NCBI GenBank assembly: GCA_905116865.2 | Contig: CAJHNH020000838.1 | Span: forward strand, 62,001-126,000 | DNA: 64,000 nucleotides | Reading direction: 5' to 3' | Origin: Candidula unifasciata | Taxonomy: Eukaryota; Mollusca; Gastropoda; Stylommatophora; Geomitridae | The notes under the pieces: model-generated | Told to the model about the DNA's origin: nothing | Database searches by the model: none | Seen by the model: only the letters and a program-made list of their open reading frames with translations | Shown: positions 46,226 through 60,417 of the stretch, one piece after another | How the letters are laid out: each line of letters starts with the position of its first letter | How positions within the stretch are numbered: the first letter of the stretch is position 1 | Made by a program: the position numbers and the translations under genes

Positions 46226-48544
46226 AGTGAAAGCTTAAAAAAGCCTGGGTCATGAATCCATTAGTTTCTTGAAAAATTCTTTTAAAAAAAGTTCAAAACA
46301 GGTAACTATTTATTTGTTCAAAATGTTTATCTTTTTTCTAACATATATATATAAACAAAGATGCTGGGGTAATCAATAAACAGAAACAGAGTGAAGCCTT
46401 AAATGGAAACCATTCCCCTGGGCATTAAAGAAATGTATCAGGTGACTCATATGGGAACCTCAATCACTGAGGCTCAAGGGAAAATCTGACATCCACATTG
46501 ATTTCAAAAAACCATTGGGGTCATAAGGAAACCTTCTCAATGCCATCTTTAGTTACTACTGTATTTTCATACCATGATCCATTAAACACTGTGACTCAAT
46601 TGGAATCTTTTGGGGAAGAAAGGGTTAGACTGAAGAAAACAATTCTAAATTTCCGCTCCAGATGTTGTCTATTGCTCCTGAAACCCGGCCGTCTGTTCAT
46701 CTCAGGCGTACTCTGCAAATGTAGCTCACAAAAGGCAGACTGAGAGCATGTAACAAGTTATTGAATCAACACAGAAGAGAATGGTTCACAATATGTCTAT
46801 ATCTACAGTATGGTGATGGTTGCTTTGTGAGTATGCGTGTATGTGTATATGTTGGTGCACACAACACAGGTTTGTGCTGAAAGACCACAAAGAGGATATA
46901 GCTGTTAGTACCTGCATGTTCACAGCATGCCAGATTGGACAAGCAACAACTCATCAACTTTCCTGTCCTCCTTGTTTGTTTCTGCTGGCAGGAGGACACC
47001 CTCATAAATACACATGCAGTTTCTGGAGTATTGTTTTATTCTGCTACAAGGCATAAATCACTATAAAGACCGCACACAATATGAGAAAACACATTCACAC
47101 CCAGGCTAGCCACAATATGCTAATCAACTGGTGGCCTATGGGCCGATTCCCGCCCACAGAGGCCTAGCAACTGGCCCACGGATCATTGCCACTTCTATTG
47201 TGTGATCTTCCTATGCTGGGGCTGCAGCCTCTGGCCCTTAATGATCCCCATTTCCAACTTAGTTCAATAGCCCTGCTCTACATCATCAAAGTATGTCAAA
47301 GCAACAATCAATGACAGCACATTGTTTGTGTGCGTGCTTGCATGCGCGCATGCGCCACATAAATCTTAAAAATTTAAGCGGAAATACTTTAAATGCTCCT
47401 ACAAATAATTGGACACATTGCTAAAGTAATACTGACATTAAATTTACTAAACATTTGTTTACCACTGAAGTACCACCAATTAAACATTTGTTCATCATTC
47501 TAGCAGAAACTCACTGGGGACTCAAGAAATGGTACTTCTTAACAGAAATGTCTCTTATCTAGATAAGAGTGCATGCAAGAAACATTGCTAGGGATAAACA
47601 AACTGTTCTTCTCAACAGAAATTCACCACATCTTAGATGTGTACTGCATAAAGATATATAAAGGGAGATAAATAAACATGAACATTGCGAAGCATTCAAC
47701 GGAATTCATTCCCTGGGGTCTTAAAGAAAAATGTATCAGGTTGTTCATGCCGTGACCTTTTGCTGATGCTATGGGAAAATATTGACCTCAATATGGCTGT
47801 ATAAAGGTCATTTGGTTCTTTTAAGAAACTTCACAAAATGCTATTTTTAGAAAACATTAATATCTGGGCCTACTAAACTCAGTGCCGAATAGAACCAACA
47901 ATAAACTACGCTTCTTGGAAACAGGTCACTGCAGACAGGGATTTCAGGATCTTTACAGGGATGTCAGAAACAGTCTTGCATCGTAGACGGTGGCATCCAA
48001 CTGCACTTGTCCAACATCCAAAGGATGTTTTAAATGGGTGTAAGCACCAGATGACCTGCAAGTTTTTGGTAGTCAGGTCGGAGAAGATCTCACATCCCTC
48101 CTACTACTCTAGGATCAGGGTGGAGTAAACTATACTAATTTTGTTTAACAAAACAACATCAAACTGTAGGTTACATTCTGTAAATATGCAAACTGTGCTC
48201 TCTTGTCACTACTCCGGTCTCTTCTAGTAAAGTTGGTCGATTTAGTTTAGGCAAATCTTGAAAGTCAGATCCTGTTTCATGAAGCATCATTAATCAGTCA
48301 CATATTTTCCTGTTTTAAACACCACTATCATGTCCCACACTTAAACTACTCAACTGTTGTAATGTCACTGCTTACTGATAGAAATAAGAAACGCTGCTTA
48401 TTGAAAGACAATACACACACATCTGGTTCCTGTGTCTGAATGCTATGAGGCCCTGAGTAAAAAAAAATTATGTGGAAAGTGGAGATGAAGTTTTTGAGAA
48501 GAAAGTTGACAATATCATGGATAGAGATAACAAAAATACTAAGA
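46226..48544. other. Intergenic with dispersed-repeat pieces
   Basis: 46380-46500 and 47690-47800 are diverged copies of one sequence (gaaatgtatcaggtgactcat versus aaatgtatcaggttgttcat). 47500-47650 matches 24490-24650. 47110-47280 (ggtggcctatgggccgattc) looks like a hAT-type terminal remnant. No gene. Confidence 0.5.
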
Positions 48545-50085
48545 TACTGACACCAGGACTGGCTAGAATATTTATCATAGACAGAGAAAACACCATTCAC
48601 TGAGATACTGACACCAGGACATGCTAGAATATTTATCATAGACAGAGAAAACACCATTCACTGAGATACTGACACCTGGACATGCTAGAATATTTATCAT
48701 AGACAGAGAAAACACCATTCACTGAGATACTGACACCTGGACATGCTAGAATATTTATCATAGACAGAGAAAACACCATTCACTGAGATACTGACACCTG
48801 GACATGCTAGAATATTTATCATAGACAGAGAAAACACCATTCACTGAGATACTGACACCAGGACATGCTAGAATATTTTATCATAGACAGAGAAAACACC
48901 ATTCACTGAGATACTGACACCTGGACATGCTAGAATATTTATCATAGACAGAGAAAACACCATTCACTGAGATACTGACACCAGGACATGCTAGAATATT
49001 TATCATAGACAGAGAAAACACCATTCACTGAGATACTGACACCAGGACATGCTAGAATATTTATCATAGACAGAGAAAACACCATTCACTGAGATACTGA
49101 CACCAGGACATGCTAGAATATTTATCATAGACAGAGAAAACACCATTCACTGAGATACTGACACCAGGACAGGCTAGAATATTTATCATAGACAGAGAAA
49201 ACACCATTCACTGAGGTACTGACACCAGGACATGCTAGAATATTTATCATAGACAGAGAAAACACCATTCACTGAGGTACTGACACCAGGACAGGCTAGA
49301 ATATTTATCATAGACAGAGAAAACACCATTCACTGAGATACTGATACCAGGACAGGCTAGAATATTTATCATAGACAGAGAAAACACCATTTACTGAGAT
49401 ACTGACACCAGGACATGCTAGAATATTTATCATAGACAGAGAAAACACCATTCACTGAGATACTGACACCAGGACATGCTAGAATATTTATCATAGACAG
49501 AGAAAACACCATTCACTGAGGTACTGACACCAGGACAGGCTAGAATATTTATCATAGACAGAGAAAACACCATTCACTGAGATACTGACACCAGGACATG
49601 CTAGAATATTTATCATAGACAGAGAAAACACCATTCACTGAGATACTGACACCAGGACATGCTAGAATATTTATCATAGACAGAGAAAACACCATTCACT
49701 GAGATACTGACACCAGGACATGCTAGAATATTTATCATAGACAGAGAAAACACCATTCACTGAGATACTGACACCAGGACATGCTAGAATATTTATCATA
49801 GACAGAGAAAACACCATTCACTGAGATACTGACACCAGGACATGCTAGAATATTTATCATAGACAGAGAAAACACCATTCACTGAGATACTGACACCAGG
49901 ACATGCTAGAATATTTATCATAGACAGAGAAAAACACCATTCACTGAGATACTGACACCAGGACAGGCTAGAATATTTATCATAGACAGAGAAAACACCA
50001 TTCACTGAGGTACTGACACCAGGACATGCTAGAATATTTATCATAGACAGAGAAAACACCATTCACTGAGGTACTGACACCAGCA
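48545..50085. repeat. 61-bp minisatellite, about 25 copies
   Basis: The unit contains GCTAGAATATTTATCATAGA and gacagagaaaacaccattcac. There are few variants (caggacatg, cctggacatg, caggacagg; gagata or gaggta). Confidence 0.98.
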
Positions 50086-50213
50086 AGTGTGTTATCAACT
50101 CTCATTAGAGACAGAAGAGACAACTCTAAGACACAAATAACTGCATTATTGATTTCACTGTCTCAGTTCTGGGGTGCCATTTCAGGAGACAAAAGTACAG
50201 GTAGGGATGAAGA

Positions 50214-50362
50214 ATGACTAGAAGGTTGTAGATAGACATGACTAGAAGGTTGTAGATAGACATGACTAGAAGGTTGTAGATAGACATGACTAGAAGGTTG
50301 TAGATAGACATGACTAGAAGGTTGTAGACAGACATGACTAGAAGGTTGTAGATAGACATGAC
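50214..50362. repeat. 24-bp minisatellite, six copies
   Basis: Unit gactagaaggttgtagatag plus acat. The period divisible by 3 yields a minus ORF with repeated NLLVMSIY. Confidence 0.93.
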
Positions 50363-51061
50363 TACCGCCACATGGTATGGAAGACCATCTGTGTCAAAAG
50401 TGACTGAAAGTACCAGAAACCGAAGGCTGTAGATAGACATGACTACCACCACATGGCATGGGGGGCTATAGGAAGAAGAAATTGGATGTGGTTGGTTGAA
50501 AGGTGCAGATGTCACATCCTTGCTGTAAGCCACCACAGCAAAATGTGTTTACAGCTCTTTTAAGGATAAATTCACAAGAATAAATCACTTCTTACAACTA
50601 TACAGAAAAATCCAATATCTACAGCAAATTAACAGTAGAGGTAAAACACAGAAAATTGATCTTGTGAATGGAAAATACCAGGCCCAAAAAAGGAAAAAGA
50701 AAACAAGGAAAGATGGATGCTTGCCAACAAACAATAAAATCAATATAAACTCTTCAATACAAATGACAGACAGAAGTGGAAAGTTGTGGTCACCAATGCC
50801 TGGTCAGAATCAGGCACCTCACTAATAAGACTAAACACTGAAATTATTGTTCATTTAAGGATCATCTTCATCGCACATGACCATAAATGCTCCGATATAC
50901 TCCTGAGTCTGTCTCCAAGTGTTCTGAGGTTAATAACCCCCATCCAGAATGATTCAAGACTAAAAAGATGAATCCAAAACTCTTCTTATATCACTGGTTA
51001 ATCAGAAGTGGTCCTGTTAATAATAGTGCAAAATCAATATTCTCTGTTGGTCAAATCTTGC
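50363..51061. other. Likely TPMT 3' flank, nothing recognised
   Basis: Downstream of the TPMT stop on its strand; no clear polyadenylation signal was found. Confidence 0.35.
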
Positions 51062-51254
51062 TACATCAAGACTTGCTGGTGATCAAGTGAGATGACATCA
51101 AGACTTGCTGGTGATCAGGTGAGGTGACATCAAGACTTGATGGTGATTTGGTGAAATGACATCAAGACTTGCTGGTGATCAGGTGAGGTGACATCAAGAC
51201 TTGCTGGTGATCAGGTGAGGTGACATCAAGATTTCTTGATGAGCAGGTAGCTTG
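51062..51254. repeat. 32-bp minisatellite, six copies, overlapping the TPMT stop
   Basis: The unit contains CATCAAGACTTGCTGGTGAT. The rightmost, most diverged unit includes the last TPMT codons and stop (51226-51228), so the array occupies the start of the 3' UTR. Confidence 0.92.
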
Positions 51255-51323
51255 AACAATAAATCTGTTTCCCTCTAAGCTCCGCTGAATTCCTCTCCAA
51301 GAACTCTACGCTGAACTCGGGTC
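51226..51323 (-). CDS. TPMT: TPMT last exon with stop
   Basis: 98 bp after acceptor tttggtcaag. It completes a Gly codon and encodes [15 protein letters not shown] to SSYLLIKKS and TGA (51228-51226). It aligns without a gap to the mammalian start of the last exon (KICNIRCLEK). The final codons lie in the first unit of the 32-bp array at 51062-51254. Confidence 0.82.
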
Positions 51324-54300
51324 CTTGACCAAACAAAAAAAGCATCTTAGGGAATGTCAGACAGACAATATTACAGTAGGGAACTTTCACCTAACAATGG
51401 ACAGCAAAACAATCAGTCATGGACATGGTCCAGGCATCACAAAGAGCAACAATCTTCTAACTGATGACACCAGTCTGCTGCTAGCTGGTCAGTAGTTGCC
51501 TCCCTTTACAAAGCTTTTATGTCTGGCAATTTCTCACCCCCTCCCCCAATTGTTCTGCCTTCATCCCCCAGTGCAGCTCAACCAAGTCATGCAAGTTTGT
51601 TGCTATTGCATGCAGCTCACCCTGTGTCCTCCCCATCCTTGTCACTTCTCTCTCTCTAGAATGTGACCAACATCAGCAGCTGTACAAAGACAGAACTTTC
51701 TTCCCAGATCCCGCATTCAATCATCCCAGTGTTTGTGGCAACAAGTTGACTACAAAGCAAGAACAGGAAGCCACTCAATGTGTGAAAGTTGTTCCTCCTT
51801 GTACAAAAAATTGGGCCTCTTTAACTCCTATAGCGGGTCTTTCTCTATAATTATGTAGGGAAAGATATAAAACCGAACGAAAAGTATATCAGCGAGCTTC
51901 ACATCTATAATTATGTATACTGCTGCATGAGTATAACACAATTCATCAAAAAAAAAAAAAAACACTGTAAGACAGATGATTGTTTGGAAAAGCCATATTT
52001 GTGACCTTTGCAAAAGAAAAGTTTGTTCTTTAATTAATTTTCTTGCTGTGGATCAGAACCAAATAGGCCAGTTTGAAGACAGTTGATTGCAAACATCTCA
52101 CAAATGTTTCACCAGTGTGCTTGTCTAGTGGTGTTTCATGATATGATTGACTCTGATCCCCTCTTGTGGCACCTTTGAACTTGGTTGAGAAACAAAAACC
52201 ATGCTTAAAACAATGATAAACGTGTGCCTCTCTGTGTGTCTGTGCATTTGTTTATACACACACAAGCAAAGTAACACCTCAGAATTTGAACTTCTCAAAA
52301 CTCAAACAATGAGAACATAATTTTCAATACATGTTACCTTGGAACTCAAACACCACCTTGACAACTGAACACCTGGCACGTGCTGATCATGTGACTGAGC
52401 TGGCAATGCAAGAACTCCAGCACCTTCACCAGCAGCAAGAAGAAGAAACGCCAGAAGAGATTTGTCCAGGGAGGAAGAGGGGGAACTTGGAAGGATTAGC
52501 ACTGCTGAAATCCAAGATCTGTTTCATCATGTAGAAAAGGCAAGAAGCTGATGACAGCTGATCCTATCTAGCAGGTGTGTTAACATATTTAATGATAACG
52601 TTACTGAACATATTAGAAAACTTAAATCAGACCACTCTGAAATGCTGGCTATCACAAAAATGAGTGACCCCAAGCCCTCTACAAGTGCTGAATGACTACG
52701 ATATGAAACATCAGGAGAGATTCCAGCTGCCATCAAAGAAGATGACTCACCTTCCAAACAAGAACCTCCCTAAACCCAGTTCCACTTCTATGTGTTATGT
52801 CCCCATTTTGATCAAGGTACAGTAAACAGGTGAAAAAAAAAGTCATAGTTTGTGGCTTAGGTGTTGTGAACGCGCTTCATAATGCTGGGATGCCAGGTTC
52901 AATCCCAGCTGCGGGCCTTGCATCTTGTGTTGGTTTTGAGTGGTACCGAAAAGCCGACTGTCTAGAAAGCAATGGCAAACTACTGGATGTAAATCTGCCT
53001 AGAAAAACCACAACAGCTAAAACAAAATGCTGGGGTTGGTTCTGCAATGTCATGTAAAGGACAGGCAACTAATTTTTTTAAACAGCAAATACAATATTTG
53101 TATAGCTTTCTATTTATGTTTGTATTCAAATATGATCAGAATGTGTACCTATTGTGATTTTTTGGGACCCCAGAACAAATTCATTCAGCTTTCATTACTT
53201 TCAATGGGAAAAACTGCCTTGGAACTCAGATTATTTATAATTTGAATGCTGTTGAGTAACAGATGATGACCAAAATCTGAGGTACCACTGTATGTTTGTA
53301 TATAACACATATGTCAGGACAGACATACCATATAATGTTTTCAGCTCCTCTTCATACATGGGGAATGGTGGTGGGGGTTTGTTAGGTCCTTCCACTTCTG
53401 AAATTGATCAAATTCAACATGGCTGAAAAACTACAACTTACTAGGAAATATATTTTCAATATCTTAATTCAAAATATTTCAGAACCAATTATTAGGGTAA
53501 AGTCAGCGGCAGAATGTTATAGCAGTAAAGAAAGAACATAATGGTCTGAGACAGTGAACTTAGGGAGAGAGCTAAGCAACTTCAAGTGAATGAACTAAGC
53601 AACTTCCAGTAAATGAACTAAGCAACTTCCAGTGAATAAACTAAACAAATTCCAGTGAATGAACTAAGCAACTTCCAGTGAATCATTTAAACAAATTCCA
53701 GTAAATGAAGTAAACAAATTCCAGTGAATGAACTAAACAAATTCCAGTGAATGAACTAAGCAACTTCCAGTGAATCAGCTAAACAAATTCCAGTGAATGA
53801 TCTTAGCAACTTCCAGTGAATAAACTAAACAAATTTCAGTGAATCAACTAAACAAATTCCAGTGAATGAACTAAACAAATTCTAGTAAATGAACTAAGCA
53901 AATTCCAGGGAATAAACTAAACAACTTCCAGTGAATCAACTAAACAACTTTCAGTGAATCAACTAAACAACTTCCAGTGAATGAACTAAACAACTTCCAG
54001 TGAATGAACTAAACAACTTCCAGTGAATGAACCAAACAACTTCCAGTGAATCAACTAAACAACTTCCAGTGAATGAACTAAACAACTTCCAGTGAATCAA
54101 CTAAACAACTTCCAGTGAATCATTTAAACAAATTCCAGTGAATCAACTAAACAAATTACAGTGAATGAACTAAACAACTTCCAGTGAATCAACTAAACAA
54201 CTTCCAGTGAATGAACTAAACAACTTCCAGTGAATGAACTAAACAAATTCCAGTGAATGAACTAAACAAATTCCAGTGAATCAACTAAACAACTTCCAGT

Positions 54301-55471
54301 GAATCAACTAAACAACTTCCAGTGAATGAACTAAACAACTTCCAGTGAATCAACTAAACAACTTCCAGTGAATCAACTAAACAACTTCCAGTGAATCAAC
54401 TAAACAACTTCCAGTGAATCAACTAAACAACTTCCAGTGAATCAACTAAACAACTTCCAGTGAATCAACTAAACAACTTCCAGTGAATCAACTAAACAAC
54501 TTCCAGTGAATCAACTAAACAACTTCCAGTGAATCAACTAAACAACTTCCAGTGAATCAACTAAACAAATTCCAGTGAATCAACTAAACAAATTACAGTG
54601 AATGAACTAAACAACTTCCAGTGAATCAACTAAACAACTTCCAGTGAATCAACTAAACAACTTCCAGTGAATCAACTAAACAACTTCCAGTGAATCAAGA
54701 AGTGAGAGACAGACACTGCTGCTTTATGGGACACAACAGAAAATCTAAACAGAGTAAAACCACTTAAGGCAATCTTGGATGTGGCAAATTTCTGTTGGGA
54801 AGAACAATCTGTTTATCCCCTGGAAATTTTCTTGCTTGAATTATTATTTGGATAAGAGGAATTTCTGACCAAACAGAACCTATTCTTGGGTCCACCGGTG
54901 AGTTCCCCATCAGGTCTGCACTGGAAAAATATAACTAGAATGTCTTTTCCTGGAACCCACAATGCATAGGAGATGGAGGAATACTTCAAAATATATGAAG
55001 AAGAGAATTAAAAGCAGAGATGGTTGATTCGGGAGTACAGGGAGGGAGCTGCAAGGGAATAAGGCAGAATGGCCGGATGTGTTGTCAGGGGCCCTATGCT
55101 CCAGTGGGACTTCAAGGGGCAGAAGAAAAAGAAAGGTAGTGCCACGCAACTGTGGTGGCACAAGGGCTAGCATGCTTGTCTGTAAATTTGATGTTTTGAC
55201 GTTCGGATCTATTTTCAGTGACCTGGGCTCCCAGCTTTCCCATGTGGGTTCTGGGGTCATTACGGGGAAAGGAGGGAGGGGGATAGACCCACAGTCTAAA
55301 TAACAATCAATCAACATGTCCTTACAGAATGTTGCTCTTATCACGGCACGCCTGAAAGTCTCTGTTTCTCTAGCCAATTTTCCAGCCCTGTGTGCTTTTG
55401 ACGCCATTGCATTGTCAATGTCATGTATCCATCTTTGCGGAGGTCACGTCAGTTTCTTCCTCATTAGGGAA

Positions 55472-55519
<48 letters not shown>

Positions 55520-58500
55520 TGTCCAACAAACAAGCATGTTTTAAAAGTCGACTAATTAAAGGTAAGGGTTTTTCTTTTGAAGTGAGAGCCTATCTGCCTG
55601 AGAGACGAGGAAACAGCAGGCCACTAGAAATGCAGTTACAACAAATCAGTAGTTGCACATGCAATTAATTGCTTAAGGCACCACCTTTTTAATTCAACAA
55701 AACACAACCAGACACATGTTTTTTTCCATTACATAAAATCAGACACCTGTATTGCCCAGTACAACAAATGACATATACCTGTAATGACAGCACAAATATT
55801 TAATCTCTTGTACAAACAAAAAAAAAAACAATAAAAAACAATACACAGATAAATCATACAGTCTGGTACAATCAATGATTATCCACGCAGGTACAATGCC
55901 TGGTACAACAAACAACTGCACGAACCCGTACCATCCATCAGGGATAGTTCATATTCGACAACATCCAAAAGAATTCTGCCTCCAGGACTCAACATGTTCT
56001 TGATCACCTGCACATACCTGGCAGACAGTCAACAGAGTAAACAGACAATGTACTGATCAGCACCCACACAAAGAAGTAAACAGAATTGATGAACAGACAA
56101 CATAAAAATCAAAAGCTATAGTTAACATGCTGGGAATTGAACCTCTCACCTCCAAATGACGACTTCGCCTGCTGCAGAAACAAGTGTACTAAGAAGCTTG
56201 ATCAACTACACACTCCCTCTCCATGCCTCAACCCCCCCCCCCCTGACTCCCTCCCTGCCCCAACCCTCTTATATAATATTTAGCTCAAAAGCCCCTATTT
56301 TCTTTCTTAGGATTGGAAGATAAAACCCAATGGGTGGTATGGTTGATCAACATCACAGGGGCACCTTTACTTCCCAGGACTTTATCTGGTACCCATTTTA
56401 GGCGGGGCTGACCTGGGGGTTGAGGTGGATTTAATAAAAGAATCTGTCTCAATACAGATTCGAACCCTAGAACTTGGGGCCAGAAAGTGAGTGTCTAACT
56501 ATTACGTTGCCTCATCTCTCCATACCAGGATCACAGATGCTAGAAAAACTCTTATTTTGGGTAGGTTTTCACATCTGAATTGTGTCTGGTCAGTGATTTC
56601 CTTTTTCGTCCAAAACCAAAGTGATAATTTGAACAGACAGCGGCTTCCTTTCATTTCCAACACCCAAGGGATAATTTCATTGTTTGTAATGAACATCACA
56701 TGTCCTCCAGGTTTTTCAGTCTGGCCTCAGAAGGGTTGAAATCCAATCCACAACCCTCAGATCGAGGAGGCAGTAGTGCTAGCCACTGTGCAAATGCAGC
56801 TCCTGCAAGAGAATGATGTCAGAAATGTTTACAGATTGATGACACTGGGTGACCAGTTCCCTTTCTTGCCGTATCTTCCTGCCACAATAAGAAGCACATC
56901 CAGGATTTGAACAGATGAGGTGATTCATTTATCAGCTGGTCACTGCATCTCAGAGGGTCAAACCCCCAGCTGCTGGACACAGACAATCAAGCACATTTAG
57001 TGCAAACACATTTCTTTCAGTGGTGAGTTCTGGGGGGTCACATCTAGAGACACTGTTCTGTCCATGTACTGGTCAAATCATGACAACTATATCAGCTCTC
57101 TTGTGGCTTCTGCATGCTTTTGTCAGAAATAACTCTCAATAAATACGCTTGTGAACAACCATAAAAGAAAATTAGTAACCATGGAAATGAGATGTCTGAG
57201 AAGGGCTGTAGGAGTGACCATAACAGATAAGATCATAAGAGAAAAAGTCGGCACAGAACCAATTCTAAATTACATATAAAGACAGCAAGTAAATGGTTTG
57301 CCCACTTAGAGAGAATGCCTTGTGACACCATACCATACAAAGCATACATGGAAAGAGAAGAAGGACGTAGAGCACGAGGTAGACCAAGAACAAGATGGAA
57401 GGATAACATCAGAGAAACTCTACAACAGCACGATGTGCCTATGGTCGAGGCGGCCAGAAGAGCTAGAAACAGAACCTTATATCTCCCTCGACACCCACAG
57501 CGGTAAAAGAGGAAGTGAAGAAGAAGAAGAACAAAGTTAAGGTCAAGAGGATTCACTTCACTGCACCAGGTTTTATCTTGTATGGCTCAGTCTCTCTCAG
57601 CAGAATGGCTAGCCGCCTGCAGAGTGCAACATGAAGCACAAGCTCCGCAGCAATGTTTGAAATCATTAATGAACTCAGTGATCAAATAAGCGCACCCCAA
57701 AAGAAACCTTACCGAGGGACATCTTTTCGTGGTAAAGCTATCAATGAGTTTTTGTCCACCACTGCATCTACGGTTCCCTCAAGCTCACTGAAGCAGACAA
57801 GAGAAATTATGTAAAAACAAAATTATGATAATGTTGTGTGTTGAATATTAAATATCCTGTGTTGAATAGTGAATAATTTGTGTTAAATGTTGAATATTTC
57901 ACATCAAATACAAAATATACATGCTGATAACTGACTACTTTGTGTGCAGTACTGAGTAAACCACCTCAAATACATCATACACCATGTACTTATTACTAAA
58001 CACACTGTAGGGGTTGTTGAATAATAATGTGTGTGATGGTTTTTTCCTTGTCTCCTGCTGGTTTGTCTATGGGCTAACTCTGCCAGACTGTGCCAACATA
58101 GCTAAAGCCAGGTGTGTCACCTAACTCCCTCTACACCTAATTAAATTAGCTGCCCTGTTTGTACCTGGCATAGAAAGGAGACCCTAATTGAGGTCCTTTC
58201 TTTCCCGCTTCAACATCCTAATGCGACCAGCTCAAAATCTCCATTCTTTATACCATTGCCACCATGTATTGGCTCTGCACTTATGACAAGCCTCCTGGGA
58301 CTGCAAGGAATGCTCTGTCCCTGCGTTCCCTCCTGGGATTAGAAGGAATGCTCATGCTCTATCCCTGCCTTCCCTCCTGGGACTGGAAGGAATGCTCTGT
58401 CCCTGCCTTCCCTCCTGGGACTGCAAGGAATGCTCTGTCCCTGCCTTCCCTCCTGGGACTGCAAGGAATGCTCTGTCCCTGCCTTCCCTCCTGGGACTGC

Positions 58501-60321
58501 AAGGAATGCTCATGCTCTGTCCCTGCCTTCCCTCCTGGGACTGCAAGGAATGCTCATGCTCTGTCCCTGCCTTCCCTCCTGGGACTGGAAGGAATGCTCA
58601 TGCTCTGTCCCTGCCTTCCCTCCTGGGACTGGAAGAAATGCTCATGCTCTGTCCCAGCCTTCCCTCCTGGGACTGGAAGGAATGCTCATGCTCTGTCCCT
58701 GCCTTCCCTCCTGGGACTGCAAGGAATGCTCATGCTCTGTCCCTGCCTTCCCTCCTGGGACTGGAAGGAATGTTCATGCTCTGTCCCTGCCTTCCCTCCT
58801 GGGACTGCAAGGAATGCTCATGCTCTGTCCCTGCCTTCCCTCCTGGGACTGCAAGGAATGCTCATGCTCTGTCCCTGCCTTCCCTCCTGGGACTGGAAGA
58901 AATGCTCATGCTCTGTCCCTGCCTTCCCTCCTGGGACTGCAAGGAATGCACAGGCTCTGCCCTTAAAAAAAATTAAAAAAAAAATAAAAGTCTAGCTCCG
59001 TTGGGATTTGAACCCATGGCCTTCCGATTCACAGGTGGGTGTCTGGTGTCAGACCCATCACCAACGGCTATTACGAGGTACTAGACTACAGGTCCAAACC
59101 ACCCGTTTTGGTGCAATTAACACTTCTTAGCCAATATATTTGGCACAAAGAAACCAGACCAGAATTACAGACGATACTGCTCGCAGTAGGTGGAACATAG
59201 TCAATTTTTTTGTTTTGTTCTCATAACTGGACACATGGACGGACGGAGGTTCGACCAAGCTACATGAGGCTGCCCTAGATAGGTCTTCATGGGACAACAC
59301 CCGTGGATCAGGGCATGACAAAGTCACCAAAAAAATGAGGTTGCAAATGTCCCACAAAACTACATGGGAAGGTTAACCTGGAAACAAATGCACTAAGAAG
59401 TCAGATATATCGGCTAAAAGAAGGATAACATCTCCTGTTTGTTTGAGATGCTGCACTTAACACAGACTGATTACCAGTCCGGCTCTGTGTGATCAGATTT
59501 TGTACTGAGCATCTTTAGAGAGGAGATGTAAAGTCTGCCCAGCTTCAAATGGGCACTAGAAAATTTTCTGGGAAATAAAGGCAAACAGTATGATAAGAGC
59601 CACATGCATCAACTGCTTATTGTTCTTCTTCTTCTGCATTCACCTTTTAAATGGTGGTTAGAACACTGTATTGTAGTTTACAGATAGGCTGTGATATCTG
59701 CGCATTTTGGTCTAACACATTTCTTCTTGTTCTTTACATCCTCTTTCAGTGCTTCAGGTGTCAAGGGAGATATAAGGTCCTGCTTCGTGCTCTTCTGGCT
59801 GCTTCAACCATAGACACATCGAGGTGCTGTAGAGTTTCTCTGATGTTATCTTCCCATCTTATTCTTGATCTACATCCTTCGCCTCTTTTCATATATGCCT
59901 TGTATGGTATAGCCTTAGAAGGCATTCTCTGCAAGTGAGCAAACCATTTATATTGCTGTCTTTGTATGTAATCCAGAACTGGTTCTGTGCTGATTTTATC
60001 TCTTCTGGTCACTCCTACATTCTTTCTCAGACACCTCATTTCCATGGGTACTAATTTTTGTTTATGTTCTGTTGTAACTGACCTTGTCTGGCACTGATAG
60101 CATAGGGTATGAATGAGTATGCTTTGTATGAGATGTCTCTTTGAGCTGATTGGGATTATGCTGTAAGAGGGAAGCTAGCTGTCTCAATACTTGGCCCGCT
60201 TTACTGCATTGGATGTTTATTTCTTTGTCCAGTTTACCATGTTCAGTGAATGTTGTTTCAAGATATTTAAACTCACATGCCTGTTTAAAATATATATATG
60301 TAATATACATACATATATATC

Positions 60322-60417
<96 letters not shown>

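Noticed and set aside
46498..46743. 81-codon plus ORF as an exon
   Set aside because: No similarity recognised, no supporting splice sites with neighbours, and dispersed repeat sequence adjoins it.
47110..47280. hAT transposon
   Set aside because: A ggcctatgggccgatt-like segment recalls hAT ends, and a similar word is at 30575-30605, but no paired termini or 8-bp duplication could be shown.
59004..59090. Functional tRNA gene on the minus strand
   Set aside because: It has a B box but no cloverleaf with paired acceptor stem could be drawn; more likely a SINE.
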